The position numbers were made by a program, and so were the translations under genes. The notes beneath the pieces are model-generated. The model had not been told where the DNA came from. It searched no databases and worked only from the letters and a program-made list of their open reading frames with translations. DNA of 10,454 nt from positions 1-10,454 of the forward strand of contig URQY01000044.1 of NCBI GenBank assembly GCA_900550165.1, given 5' to 3'. Shown here piece after piece: positions 1 through 8,806 of this stretch (the stretch's first letter is position 1; every line of letters starts with the position of its first letter). This DNA is from an uncultured Eubacteriales bacterium. GTDB taxonomy: Bacteria > Bacillota > Clostridia > Oscillospirales > Oscillospiraceae.

Positions 1-46
1 GCCGGGTACGAAAGATAGTGAAAATTGAGAAAAGGACGGTTGATTT

Positions 47-1849
47 ATGGACGGAAAGACGATCCTCCCGCGCAGCGAGGTGCCCGAGGAGTTCACCTGG
101 GACTTGAGCGACGTATTTGCGAGCGATGAGGCGTGGAGCGAGGAGCTGGAGGCGCTCAAAGCCTATCCCGAGCGCCTGGCTGCCTTCGCCGGCACGCTTG
201 GCGAGAGCGCGAAGACGCTGCTTGCATGGTTCACGCTCAGCGATGAGATCAACGTGCGCGTGACCAAGCTTGTGGAGTATGCAAGCTGCCGCAGCGATCA
301 GGATGTGGGCAACTCCTTCTATCAGGGGATGCGCAGCAAGGCATTTTCCGCGGCGGTCGCACTCTCGAGCGCAAGCGCGTTTGAGGCGAGCGAGATCATG
401 GACATCTCCGACGAGACGCTCGCGCGCTTCTACGCCGAAGAGCCGAAGCTCGAGACCTATCGCCGCAACATCGACAAGCTGCGCCGCCGCAAGGCGCATA
501 TCCTCTCGCCCGAGTGCGAGAAGCTGCTCGCCGCCGCCGGCGAGATCAGCGAGAGCCCCAGCCGCACGTTCAGTATGTTCCACAACGCGGACATCCGCTA
601 TCCCGACGTGACCGATGGCAAGGGCGAGACGCACCAGCTGACCGACGGCACGCTCGTGCCGCTGATGATGAGCGCCGACCGCACGCTGCGCGAAAATGCC
701 TTCAAGTCCTACTACAAGCGCGCGGGCGAGTTCCGCAACACCTACGCCTCCACGCTGGACGCGCAGTTCAAGCAGCTCAAGTTCTTTGCCGACGCGCGCC
801 GCTACAATTCCACGCTTGAAGCATCCCTCGACGTGACCGAGGTGCCGGTCGAGGTCTACACGAATCTCATCGACGCGGTGCACGCCAACCTCGACAAGAT
901 GTACCGCTATGTCGCCCTGCGCAAGAAGATCATGGGTGTCGACGCGCTGCATATGTACGATGTCTACACCCCCATCGTCGCGGACGCGGACGTTGAGATC
1001 TCCTTTGACGAGGCCAAGAAGACCGCGCTCGAAGCGCTCTCCGTGCTCGGCAAGGACTACACGGATGTGCTCGAGGAAGGCTTCACCCACCGCTGGCTCG
1101 ATGTATACGAAAACACCGGCAAGCGCGGCGGCGCCTACTGCACCGGCAGCGGCTGGCCCCATCCCTACGTGCTGCTCAACCACAAGGACAACCTTGACAG
1201 TATGTTCACGCTCGTCCACGAGATGGGCCACGCCATGCACACCTGGCACTCCTGCAAATATCAGCCGGTGAACACCGCGGAGTATGTCATCTTCGTCGCC
1301 GAGGTCGCCTCGACCTGCAATGAGATCCTCCTGATGCGCTACCTGCTCGGCAAAACGACCGACCGCAAGCAGCGCGCGTATCTCATCAACCATTTCCTCG
1401 ACCAGTTCAAGGGAACGGTCTACCGCCAGACGATGTTTGCCGAGTTCGAGCTCCAAATGGGCAAAACGGTCGAGAGCGGCGAGGCGCTGACCGCCGATGT
1501 GCTGAGCGAGAAGTATTTAGCGCTCAACAAGCTCTACTTCGGCCCCGACATGGTCTCCGACGACGAGATCGCGCTCGAGTGGACGCGCATCCCGCATTTC
1601 TACTACAACTACTACGTCTTCCAGTATGCGACGAGCTTCTCCGCCGCCGTAGCCATCGCCAACCGCATCCTGCGCAAGGGCGAGAGCGCCGTGAAGGACT
1701 ACAAGAAGTTCCTCTCCGGCGGCTGCTCGAAGGACCCCGTCAGCCTTCTGCGCGACATGGGCGTCGATATGCGCACGAGCACGCCCGTCAACGACGCGCT
1801 GTCGCTCTTCGACGAGCTGATCGACGAGTTGTCCTCTCTGCTTGACTAA
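47..1849 (+). CDS. pepF: Oligoendopeptidase F (M3 family zinc metallopeptidase)
   Basis: A 600-residue protein, the usual length for clostridial PepF. This cytoplasmic zinc peptidase cleaves short peptides (about 7-17 residues in characterised homologues) in peptide turnover. The zinc site is visible: HEMGH at residues 391-395 (two His ligands plus the catalytic Glu392), and Glu419 in FVAEVAST, the expected third ligand about 24 residues on. The Tyr-rich segment PHFYYNYYVFQYATSF from residue 516 matches the conserved C-terminal substrate/transition-state region. The N-terminal part (about 1-200) is the helical oligopeptidase-F domain and the rest is the M3 catalytic domain. No signal peptide is seen. 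The start is supported by the family-typical opening (ILPRSEVPEEFTWDLSDVFA) and a modest AAAAGGA ribosome binding site at about 33-39. No promoter could be called in the 46 bases available upstream, so the gene may be first or a later member of an operon. It ends 18 bp before a strong terminator. Confidence 0.97.
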   Translation: MDGKTILPRSEVPEEFTWDLSDVFASDEAWSEELEALKAYPERLAAFAGTLGESAKTLLAWFTLSDEINVRVTKLVEYASCRSDQDVGNSFYQGMRSKAFSAAVALSSASAFEASEIMDISDETLARFYAEEPKLETYRRNIDKLRRRKAHILSPECEKLLAAAGEISESPSRTFSMFHNADIRYPDVTDGKGETHQLTDGTLVPLMMSADRTLRENAFKSYYKRAGEFRNTYASTLDAQFKQLKFFADARRYNSTLEASLDVTEVPVEVYTNLIDAVHANLDKMYRYVALRKKIMGVDALHMYDVYTPIVADADVEISFDEAKKTALEALSVLGKDYTDVLEEGFTHRWLDVYENTGKRGGAYCTGSGWPHPYVLLNHKDNLDSMFTLVHEMGHAMHTWHSCKYQPVNTAEYVIFVAEVASTCNEILLMRYLLGKTTDRKQRAYLINHFLDQFKGTVYRQTMFAEFELQMGKTVESGEALTADVLSEKYLALNKLYFGPDMVSDDEIALEWTRIPHFYYNYYVFQYATSFSAAVAIANRILRKGESAVKDYKKFLSGGCSKDPVSLLRDMGVDMRTSTPVNDALSLFDELIDELSSLLD

Positions 1850-1867
1850 AATGACATAAAATCGGCT

Positions 1868-1904
1868 GCGGCCGCCTGCCCTTCGGGGCGGGCGGCCGCT
1901 TTTT
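1868..1904 (+). terminator. Intrinsic terminator of pepF
   Basis: A 14-bp stem (1868-1881 with 1886-1899, one G-U wobble) closed by a cUUCGg tetraloop and followed by five Ts. It lies 18 bp after the pepF stop and separates pepF from the typA promoter. Very GC-rich and stable. Confidence 0.95.
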
Positions 1905-1947
1905 CCCATTTTTTCTGCAAAAGCGACAAAAAAAGTTTCAAAAAATC

Positions 1948-1976
1948 TTGCAAATGACGAAGCAGCAGAATATACT
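1948..1976 (+). promoter_or_regulatory. Vegetative (sigma-A type) promoter of typA
   Basis: TTGCAA (1948-1953) and TATACT (1971-1976) are separated by exactly 17 bp, with an A-rich tract (about 1927-1945) immediately upstream that could act as an UP element. Transcription would start near 1983, giving a leader of about 55 nt before the typA ATG. This placement also argues against any typA start upstream of 2038. Confidence 0.8.
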
Positions 1977-2006
1977 ATTACAGTTAAAGACTTACGATTC
2001 GATATC

Positions 2007-2030
2007 CCTGCCCAGCGGCAGGAAGGAGAG
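2007..2030 (+). promoter_or_regulatory. Leader hairpin abutting the typA ribosome binding site
   Basis: CCTGCC (2007-2012), loop CAGC, GGCAGG (2017-2022) forms a perfect 6-bp hairpin directly next to the Shine-Dalgarno AAGGAG (2023-2028). The pairing is seen directly; any effect on ribosome access is inference. Confidence 0.4.
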
Positions 2031-2037
2031 ATATTTT

Positions 2038-3879
<1,842 letters not shown>

Positions 3880-3883
3880 ACAG

Positions 3884-3916
3884 AAGAGTGACGGTCATAA
3901 GACCGTCACTCTTTTT
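3884..3916 (+). terminator. Intrinsic terminator of typA, possibly bidirectional
   Basis: A perfect stem, AAGAGTGACGGTC (3884-3896) with GACCGTCACTCTT (3901-3913), loop ATAA and a run of five Ts (3912-3916), begins 5 bp after the typA stop. The opposite strand has a weaker T-rich tail after the same stem, so it may also stop transcripts from the convergent aminotransferase gene. Confidence 0.95.
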
Positions 3917-3991
3917 CGTTTATCTTACCCTGTTATCGTGCAGGGCGCGGTGCGCTGCATCAGGCCGATCGGCGGCCGTGCCCTCCGCTGC

Positions 3992-5143
3992 TCAGAACGT
4001 CAGCTTCTCCATGCGGTCAAAGGCCTCTTTGAGCTGGTCGATGCCGACGGTGCAGGCAATGCGGAAGTGGTTTGCGCCCGTCTTGCCGAACGGACTGCCC
4101 GCGCTGACGAGCACGTGCGCGCGCTCCAAAAGCTTCTTGCAGAACTGCTTGTCGTCAAGACCCGTCTTTTCCACGCCCGGGAAGAGATAGAACGTTCCCT
4201 TCGGGCGCACAAGGCTCAGATACGGGATCTTTTCAATACGGTCGGCGGAGTAAAAGATGCGGTCGCGGTAGGCCGTGACGTACTTTTCGCGAATTTCCTT
4301 TCGCATGGCGAGCGCCTGAATGCCCGCGCGCTGGGAGACAGACGGCGCGGAGTAGACGAGCGAGCCGTTGATGCGATTCATCACGTCGAGCAGCTCCGGC
4401 TCGGCGATGATGACGCCCACGCGCCAGCCGGTCATCAGGAAGTTTTTTGAAAAGCTGTTGAGCGTGATGGTGCGCTCGGCCATGCCGGGCAGCGTGCGGA
4501 TGGGGCGGAAGTCCCCCTCGTAGATGTAGGTCGTGTAAATTTCGTCCGCCGCGATGAGCAGGTCGTATTCCTTCGCAACGCGGGCAAGAAGCTCCATCGT
4601 GGCCAAATCGTAGCCCATACCGGTGGGGTTGGCGGGGTTGTTGAAGATGATGGCCTTGGTGCGCGGCGTGATGGCGGCGCGCAGGCGCTCTTCATTGATG
4701 GCGTAGTCCTCCTCGGCATAGGTCGGCACATCGACGCACACGCCGCCCGCCAGCTCGATCTGAGAACGATACAGCGCAAAATACGGGGAAAAGACGATGA
4801 CCTCGTCGCCGGGGTCCAGAATCGCCAGCATCGCCAGCGACATACCGAGGCAGCTCGACGCGCTCACAAGCACATGGTCATGCGTGAGGGGCTGGTCATA
4901 GTCCTCCTCCCATGCCTTGCAGACGGCAGAGATCAGCTCAGGGTCGCCCTTGGGGTCGCCGTAATGGGTGTGACCGGCCTTCGCGTCGCGGAAGGCCGCG
5001 TTGATGATGGCCTCGTCGGTCGTGAAGTCCGTGTCGCCGATGCTCAGGTCGACAATGTCCTTGTATTTGGCCAGCGCCGCGGTGTCGAGCGTCAGGCCGG
5101 TGCCCGCGCTCTGGAAGCGCTTGGCGATATAATTTCGCTGCAT
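3992..5143 (-). CDS. PLP-dependent class I/II aminotransferase
   Basis: A 383-residue fold-type I aminotransferase, cytoplasmic, which would transfer an amino group between an amino acid and a 2-oxo acid using pyridoxal phosphate. Key residues are all present: NNPANPTG (168-175) with Asn172, Asp200 in AADEIY (pyridine-nitrogen contact) with Tyr203, Schiff-base Lys233 in NSFSKNFLMTGWR, phosphate-binding Arg241, and carboxylate-binding Arg361 in NHFRIACTV. The amino end (SIGDTDFTTDEAI, then HTHYGDPKGDPELISAV) is typical of the aspartate/aromatic aminotransferase (PatA/AspB-like) branch. The substrate cannot be assigned. The ATG at 5143 has AAAGGAGG (5151-5158) 7 nt upstream; the in-frame ATG at 5164 lies before that site and is rejected. 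It is monocistronic, with its own promoter, and convergent with typA. No clear dedicated terminator is seen in the 112 bp between the two stops beyond the typA hairpin. Confidence 0.95.
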   Translation of the reverse strand: MQRNYIAKRFQSAGTGLTLDTAALAKYKDIVDLSIGDTDFTTDEAIINAAFRDAKAGHTHYGDPKGDPELISAVCKAWEEDYDQPLTHDHVLVSASSCLGMSLAMLAILDPGDEVIVFSPYFALYRSQIELAGGVCVDVPTYAEEDYAINEERLRAAITPRTKAIIFNNPANPTGMGYDLATMELLARVAKEYDLLIAADEIYTTYIYEGDFRPIRTLPGMAERTITLNSFSKNFLMTGWRVGVIIAEPELLDVMNRINGSLVYSAPSVSQRAGIQALAMRKEIREKYVTAYRDRIFYSADRIEKIPYLSLVRPKGTFYLFPGVEKTGLDDKQFCKKLLERAHVLVSAGSPFGKTGANHFRIACTVGIDQLKEAFDRMEKLTF

Positions 5144-5167
5144 GGGAGTTCCTCCTTTATTCATGCG

Positions 5168-5200
5168 CCGCGCGGAAACAGTGTTTCCTTTCCCGCGCGG
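5168..5200 (-). promoter_or_regulatory. GC-rich leader hairpin of the aminotransferase mRNA
   Basis: CCGCGCGG occurs at both 5168-5175 and 5193-5200 (the element is its own reverse complement), around an inner GGAAAC-ACT-GTTTCC hairpin. The transcript can fold as an 11-bp stem with one bulged G and a 10-nt loop, or as a 6+6-bp stem with a 6-nt bulge. It sits between the promoter and the AAAGGAGG site. It has no U-tract, so it is not a terminator. A role in mRNA stability or regulation is inference. Confidence 0.55.
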
Positions 5201-5222
5201 ATAATATTGCGGATGATATTGC

Positions 5223-5251
5223 AGTATACGGCAAACGGCGTGCGGTTTCAA
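5223..5251 (-). promoter_or_regulatory. Vegetative promoter of the aminotransferase gene
   Basis: On the minus strand, TTGAAA (5251-5246) and TATACT (5228-5223) are separated by 17 bp, close to consensus. The stretch just upstream (5252-5290 on the plus strand) is unusually AT-rich for this window and could act as an UP element. The predicted leader is about 75 nt. Confidence 0.82.
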
Positions 5252-5336
5252 TAGTAAATATTCATAGAATTTGGTAAAATATTTAACCCGATATGCGGCC
5301 ATGCGCCACTTTTCACGCGAGCAGCGCCGTGAGCAG

Positions 5337-5367
5337 AAAAAAAGCAGCCTTTCGGCTGCTTTTTTTG
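5337..5367 (-). terminator. Symmetric intrinsic terminator of the permease/kinase-like operon
   Basis: GCAGCC (5344-5349) pairs with GGCTGC (5354-5359), flanked by seven As and eight Ts that extend the stem and supply a U-tract on either strand. Read on the minus strand the loop is GAAA, a GNRA tetraloop. It begins 11 nt after the stop of the kinase-like gene and shields the downstream aminotransferase promoter from readthrough. Confidence 0.93.
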
Positions 5368-5378
5368 CTGCTGTCTGC

Positions 5379-5978
5379 TCAGTCCTGCGCCATGAAGCCG
5401 CGGATGTAGGCGACGAGCATCTTCGCCGTCTCCTCAAAGCCGAGCACATCGCTCTTGACGGTCATGTCGTAGCCGCGCGCGTCGCCCCACTTTGTCTCGC
5501 AGTAGTAGTTATGGTAATTCTTTCTGGAGCGGTCGACCTCCTTGATCTCCTCGATGGCGTCCTCGGCAGAAAGGCCGTGCTTTTCCATCACGCGGCTGAC
5601 CTTGGCCTGCTGATTGCCGCAGATAAACACGCTGATGATATTGGGGTTGCCCTTGAGCACCTGGTCACCGCAGCGGCCGATGATGAGGAAGCTCTCGCCG
5701 CTCGCCGCCTTGCTGCGCAGCATCGCAAATGTCTTTTCCGCCACATTGACCTCAAGGGAGTTGGAGTATTTGCCGATGCGCCGGGAGGCAAAGAAGTTAA
5801 CGGGCTTTTCATCCATTTTGCGGATCAGCTCCTCGCTGTAGCCCGCCGAGGCGATCTCCTTTTCGATGGAGTCCTTGTCATAGAGCTTGATACCGAGCTC
5901 CCTGGCGATCATATCGGCAATGTAATGGCCGCCGCTGCCGTGCTCACGGCCGAGAGTAACGATGATCTGATTTTTCAT
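5379..5978 (-). CDS. Cytidylate kinase-like family protein (P-loop NTPase)
   Basis: A 199-residue cytoplasmic protein of the cytidylate kinase-like family (Pfam Cytidylate_kin2 type), abundant in Clostridia and of mostly unknown substrate. Visible landmarks are the N-terminal strand and loop IIVTLGREHGSGGHYIA (5-21), YDKD (33-36) after the first helix, FLIIGRCGD (97-105), and a lid-like segment DRSRKNYHNYY followed by TKWGDARGYDM near the C-terminus. The P-loop reads G-x4-GSGGH, without the Walker A lysine of true CMP kinases. That is common in this family, so nucleotide kinase activity is not assured. The ATG at 5978 has AAAGGAG about 9 nt upstream. It begins 27 bp after the permease stop and has no separate promoter, so it is probably co-transcribed with the permease. 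Confidence 0.9.
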   Translation of the reverse strand: MKNQIIVTLGREHGSGGHYIADMIARELGIKLYDKDSIEKEIASAGYSEELIRKMDEKPVNFFASRRIGKYSNSLEVNVAEKTFAMLRSKAASGESFLIIGRCGDQVLKGNPNIISVFICGNQQAKVSRVMEKHGLSAEDAIEEIKEVDRSRKNYHNYYCETKWGDARGYDMTVKSDVLGFEETAKMLVAYIRGFMAQD

Positions 5979-6005
5979 GGGGTCGCGCTCCTTTCCTTTC
6001 TCCGC

Positions 6006-7370
6006 TTACAGATAACGCAGGAACAAGTAGGCCGTGGACACCACCATGACGATGAGCGTCGCGGGCACGCAGTATTTGCAGTAGCGCCCCCAGCCGATGG
6101 GATAGCCGCCCTTCGCCGAGGCCGACGTGCCGACGACGTTGGCGCTTGCGCCGATGGGCGTCGCGTTGCCGCCAAGGTCCGTGCCGAGCGAGAGCGACCA
6201 GGCAAGCACGCCGATATCCATGCCCTCCGCCGCCGCGATAGCGCGGATGACCGGGATCATCGTCGCGGCAAAGGGGATATTGTCCACAAAGGCGCTCGTG
6301 ATGGCCGAGATCCACAGGATGATGACCACGATGACCGCCGCGCTGCCGCCGCTGACCTTCGTGATAAAGTCCGCAATGATCTGCAGAACGCCGGTCCTTT
6401 CAAGGCCCGCCACGGAGACGAACAGGCCGATGAAGAAGAGCAGCGTCTTATAGTCCACGCCCTTTATGATTTCTATAACAGATTTTTTGCCGCTGGTCAA
6501 GCCCAAAACGATCATCGTCAGCACCGCGACGATGACACCGATGCAGGCGACGGACAGCTCCGTCTGCGCGTGGGTGACGAGCAGGACGACCGCGAGCAGG
6601 AACACTGCCGCGCTCGAGAGAAACGCCTTCTTATTCGTGATAGCCGTCGCGGGCGCGGGACAGGTGACAGGGCCGCCGTTGGCCTTTTCCGCGTGCAGAA
6701 GGTCCTTGCGGAAGCACAGCGTGAAGTAGGCCAGCACGAGCACAAAGCAGATGGCCACGACCGCGCCGGTATTTTCAATAAAGTCGAAGAACGTATAGCC
6801 GAGCGAGGTGCCGATGATGATGTTCGGCGGGTCGCCGCACATCGTAGCCGCGCCGCCGAGGTTGGCGCAGAAGATCTCAGACAGGATCATCGGCACGGGG
6901 TCGAATCTCATCGTTTGCGCCAGCTCGAGCGTGACGGTCGCGAGGAACAGCACGACCGTGATGCTGTCGATAAACATCGCAAGAAACGCCGAGAGCGCCA
7001 TGAAGCAGATGAGCAGCGGCACCGTGCGGTAACGCACGAGCTTGGCGAGCGTCAGGCACAGCCAGCGGAAAAAGCCCGCCTTGCCGAGGCCCTCGACCAT
7101 GATCATCATACCGGCGATGAATAAGATCGTCGACCAGTTGATGCCCGACGTGCTCTCCTCGCTCGCGCCGTACCAGAAGGTGCTCTGAAAAAACGCGCCG
7201 AGGTTCAGCGTCTCCCAGACAGCGCTCATCGAGCGCATCGCCGCGCCGAACACCAGCACGAGCACGAGCGCCGCGCTGCCGAGCGTCACATAATGGCGCT
7301 CGAACTTATCGAGGATGATGAGCAGGAACATGGCGACAAAAATACAGATAGCTATGATCTGTGCAAACAT
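6006..7370 (-). CDS. ArsB/NhaD-family (SLC13-like) anion or cation permease
   Basis: A 454-residue polytopic inner-membrane protein with about 11-12 hydrophobic segments, belonging to the ion transporter superfamily (ArsB, NhaD, citrate/dicarboxylate SLC13 types). Its two halves repeat the same signature: FIDSITVVL (133-141) then NLGGAATMCGDPPNIIIG (170-187), and FVDNIPFAA (361-369) then DLGGNATPIGASANVVG (398-414). Such paired motifs are typical of ArsB/NhaD proteins, where they line the transport site. The loop at about 221-250 between the halves is hydrophilic. Substrate (sodium/proton exchange, arsenite, or an organic anion) cannot be decided; no arsR, arsA or arsC homologue lies nearby. 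The start ATG at 7370 has AGGAGAGGGG just upstream. It is the first gene of a two-gene operon and divergent from a LysR regulator that probably controls it. Confidence 0.93.
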   Translation of the reverse strand: MFAQIIAICIFVAMFLLIILDKFERHYVTLGSAALVLVLVFGAAMRSMSAVWETLNLGAFFQSTFWYGASEESTSGINWSTILFIAGMMIMVEGLGKAGFFRWLCLTLAKLVRYRTVPLLICFMALSAFLAMFIDSITVVLFLATVTLELAQTMRFDPVPMILSEIFCANLGGAATMCGDPPNIIIGTSLGYTFFDFIENTGAVVAICFVLVLAYFTLCFRKDLLHAEKANGGPVTCPAPATAITNKKAFLSSAAVFLLAVVLLVTHAQTELSVACIGVIVAVLTMIVLGLTSGKKSVIEIIKGVDYKTLLFFIGLFVSVAGLERTGVLQIIADFITKVSGGSAAVIVVIILWISAITSAFVDNIPFAATMIPVIRAIAAAEGMDIGVLAWSLSLGTDLGGNATPIGASANVVGTSASAKGGYPIGWGRYCKYCVPATLIVMVVSTAYLFLRYL

Positions 7371-7409
7371 GATATTTCCCCTCTCCTACAGAATTTCTCA
7401 ACGCGAGTC

Positions 7410-7437
7410 ATTATAGCTGTCCGCGCAGGGAAAGCAA
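7410..7437 (-). promoter_or_regulatory. Promoter of the permease/kinase-like operon
   Basis: On the minus strand, a perfect TATAAT (7415-7410) is preceded by TTGCTT (7437-7432) with a 16-bp spacer. The start would be near 7403, giving a leader of about 33 nt. The -35 box overlaps one arm of an inverted repeat described separately, a position suited to regulation. Confidence 0.7.
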
Positions 7438-7476
7438 AATATCATCTTGACATAGCCGCCATGTCATTTTGCTATG
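7433..7476. promoter_or_regulatory. Overlapping inverted repeats, candidate regulator operator
   Basis: Three perfect dyads overlap: AGCAAAAT (7433-7440) with ATTTTGCT (7466-7473); TGACAT (7448-7453) with ATGTCA (7461-7466); and CATAGC (7451-7456) with GCTATG (7471-7476). Their centres differ, so they are alternatives and not one large palindrome. They lie between the divergent LysR and permease genes and cover the permease -35 box. Binding by the LysR protein is inference; none of the dyads holds a centred T-N11-A. Confidence 0.5.
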
Positions 7477-7570
7477 GGGCGCAAAAAGGCCCGACGCCAT
7501 GCCGCTTTGCGGCTTTTGCCCGCGGTGTTTACTTTTCGTCAAGCTTTTTTCTGTCCGCCGGAGGCCGTGC

Positions 7571-7599
7571 TTGCGCCGCCGGGCCGCGTCTGTTATGAT
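7571..7599 (+). promoter_or_regulatory. Promoter of the LysR-type regulator gene
   Basis: TTGCGC (7571-7576), a 17-bp spacer and TATGAT (7594-7599), preceded by TGT to give an extended -10 (TGnTATGAT). Transcription would start near 7606, about 55 nt before the ATG. Confidence 0.75.
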
Positions 7600-7660
7600 A
7601 GTAGGGCGTCCACCGGGCGCGTCCGGCAGAGCCCGCCCTTGAAAAAGGAGACCGTTTACC

Positions 7661-8569
7661 ATGAACATCAGCTACGACAGCTATCGTATCTTCTACTATG
7701 CCGCAAAATACAAGAGCTTTTCGCAGGCAGCCGCAGCGCTTTACAGCAACCAGCCCAACGTCACGCGCACGATCCACCGGCTGGAGGCCGAGCTGTGCTG
7801 CCCGCTCTTTTCCCGCTCACCGCAGGGCGTGAAGCTCACGCCCGAGGGGGAAAAGCTCTATGCCCATATTGCCGCCGCCTTTGCCGAGATCGAGGCGGGC
7901 GAGGACGAGCTGCGCGCCGATCAAAGCCTGCAAAGCGGCGTTGTCCATATCGCCGCGAGCGGCCTCGCCCTGCGCGGCTGCCTGCTGCGCGTGCTCGCGC
8001 AGTACCGCAAGGTCTATCCCCATGTGCGCATCTGCCTGACGAATCACACGACGCCCAATGGCCTTGCCGCCGTGCAGAACGGCCTTGCCGACTTTGCCGT
8101 AACGAGCGATGCGCCCGATGTTCCCGACACGCTCACACAGCAGAAGATCAGCGACATTCAGGAGCTTCCCATCTGCGGTGCCGCCTTCTCCGAGCTCTCC
8201 GAGGGAACCGTCTCGCTGCGCCGCCTCGCGGAGTATCCCATCATCAGCCTCATCGAGGGCACGGCCTCGCGCAAATTTTACGCAGGCCTTTTCTCAAGCC
8301 GCGGTCTTCCCTTCTCCCCCGATGTGGAGGTGACGACCACGAGCCAGGTCCTGCCCGTGGTGCAGAGCGACCTCGGCGTCGGCTTTGTGCCGCGCCAGAT
8401 GCTCTACGGCGCGCCGGAGGAGACCGGCATCTATCCCATCACGCTCGATGAGCCCATCCCGCCGCGCAGCATCTATCTCTTCCAGCGCAAGGGCCAACCC
8501 CTGAGCCTTGCCGCCAAGCGTCTGCGGCAGATGCTTCTGGATGACGGTGCGCAGCAGCAAAAGGCCTGA
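7661..8569 (+). CDS. LysR-type transcriptional regulator
   Basis: A 302-residue DNA-binding regulator of normal LysR length. The N-terminal winged helix-turn-helix is clear: DSYRIFYYAAKYKSFSQAA, then ALYSNQPNVTRTIHRLEAEL, with helix-turn-helix residues about 19-42 and the wing PLFSRSPQGVKLTPEGE following. A linker helix (about 60-88) leads to the effector-binding domain (about 92-295), including VHIAASGLALRGCLL, an internal GLADFAVTSD and DLGVGFVPRQM. The domain is of the periplasmic-binding-protein fold; the ligand is unknown. The ATG at 7661 has AAAAAGGAG about 10 nt upstream. It is divergent from the permease/kinase-like operon, the usual arrangement for a LysR protein that activates its neighbour and represses itself. 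It ends in its own terminator. Confidence 0.96.
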   Translation: MNISYDSYRIFYYAAKYKSFSQAAAALYSNQPNVTRTIHRLEAELCCPLFSRSPQGVKLTPEGEKLYAHIAAAFAEIEAGEDELRADQSLQSGVVHIAASGLALRGCLLRVLAQYRKVYPHVRICLTNHTTPNGLAAVQNGLADFAVTSDAPDVPDTLTQQKISDIQELPICGAAFSELSEGTVSLRRLAEYPIISLIEGTASRKFYAGLFSSRGLPFSPDVEVTTTSQVLPVVQSDLGVGFVPRQMLYGAPEETGIYPITLDEPIPPRSIYLFQRKGQPLSLAAKRLRQMLLDDGAQQQKA

Positions 8570-8601
8570 TGGTATTGCATTGTCCACGTGTCCTTTGCAG
8601 C

Positions 8602-8640
8602 AAGAGACGCCGAAAGCAAACGCTTTCGGCGTCTTTTTTT
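8602..8640 (+). terminator. Intrinsic terminator of the LysR-type regulator gene
   Basis: GACGCCGAAAGC (8606-8617) pairs perfectly with GCTTTCGGCGTC (8622-8633) around an AAAC loop, followed by seven Ts. Upstream As at 8602-8605 extend the stem. It starts about 33 nt after the LysR stop. Confidence 0.95.
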
Positions 8641-8806
8641 CGCACGCCGGAAGAACATACCGGCTGTCCCGCTTCTGTCCGCCATTTGGGTCCCCTTCAC
8701 GGATCGCAGCTGCTTCACAGCGCATCCCGACCGAATGGGTCCGGCGCTCCGCACGCAGCGGGGCGGTCCTGCCGGAGCAGAAAAACGAATTTTGCGCGCA
8801 CAGCGC
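8641..8806. other. Intergenic stretch with no recognised gene
   Basis: This is part of the 320-bp gap between the LysR stop and the sigma-factor start. Reading frames cross it on both strands, but none has a ribosome binding site or a recognisable protein sequence. Small dyads occur: GCCGG (8646-8650) with CCGGC (8660-8664), and TTGCGC (8792-8797) with GCGCAA (8803-8808). The second touches the candidate sigma-gene promoter. Confidence 0.5.

Noticed and set aside
1948..2037. N-terminal extension of TypA by 30 residues
   Set aside because: It overlaps the typA promoter, its start lacks a ribosome binding site, and the ATG at 2038 has AAGGAG and the normal family N-terminus.
5144..5449. N-terminal extension of the aminotransferase
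   Set aside because: The extension would run through a terminator, the promoter and the leader hairpin; the ATG at 5143 has an ideal ribosome binding site.
5271..7124. A 617-codon open frame on the plus strand, antisense to the permease and kinase-like genes
   Set aside because: The translation is His/Arg/Asp-rich low-complexity sequence with no recognisable domain, and it opposes two clear genes with good ribosome binding sites. GC-rich codon use leaves the antisense frame open.
6006..7370. Arsenic-resistance role for the ArsB/NhaD-type permease
   Set aside because: No arsR, arsC, arsA or arsenite-related gene is nearby, and the family motifs alone do not define the substrate.
7501..7517. 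GCCGC-TTT-GCGGC followed by TTTT, resembling a small terminator
   Set aside because: Only a 5-bp stem with four Ts, and no gene ends upstream of it on the plus strand. Probably chance.
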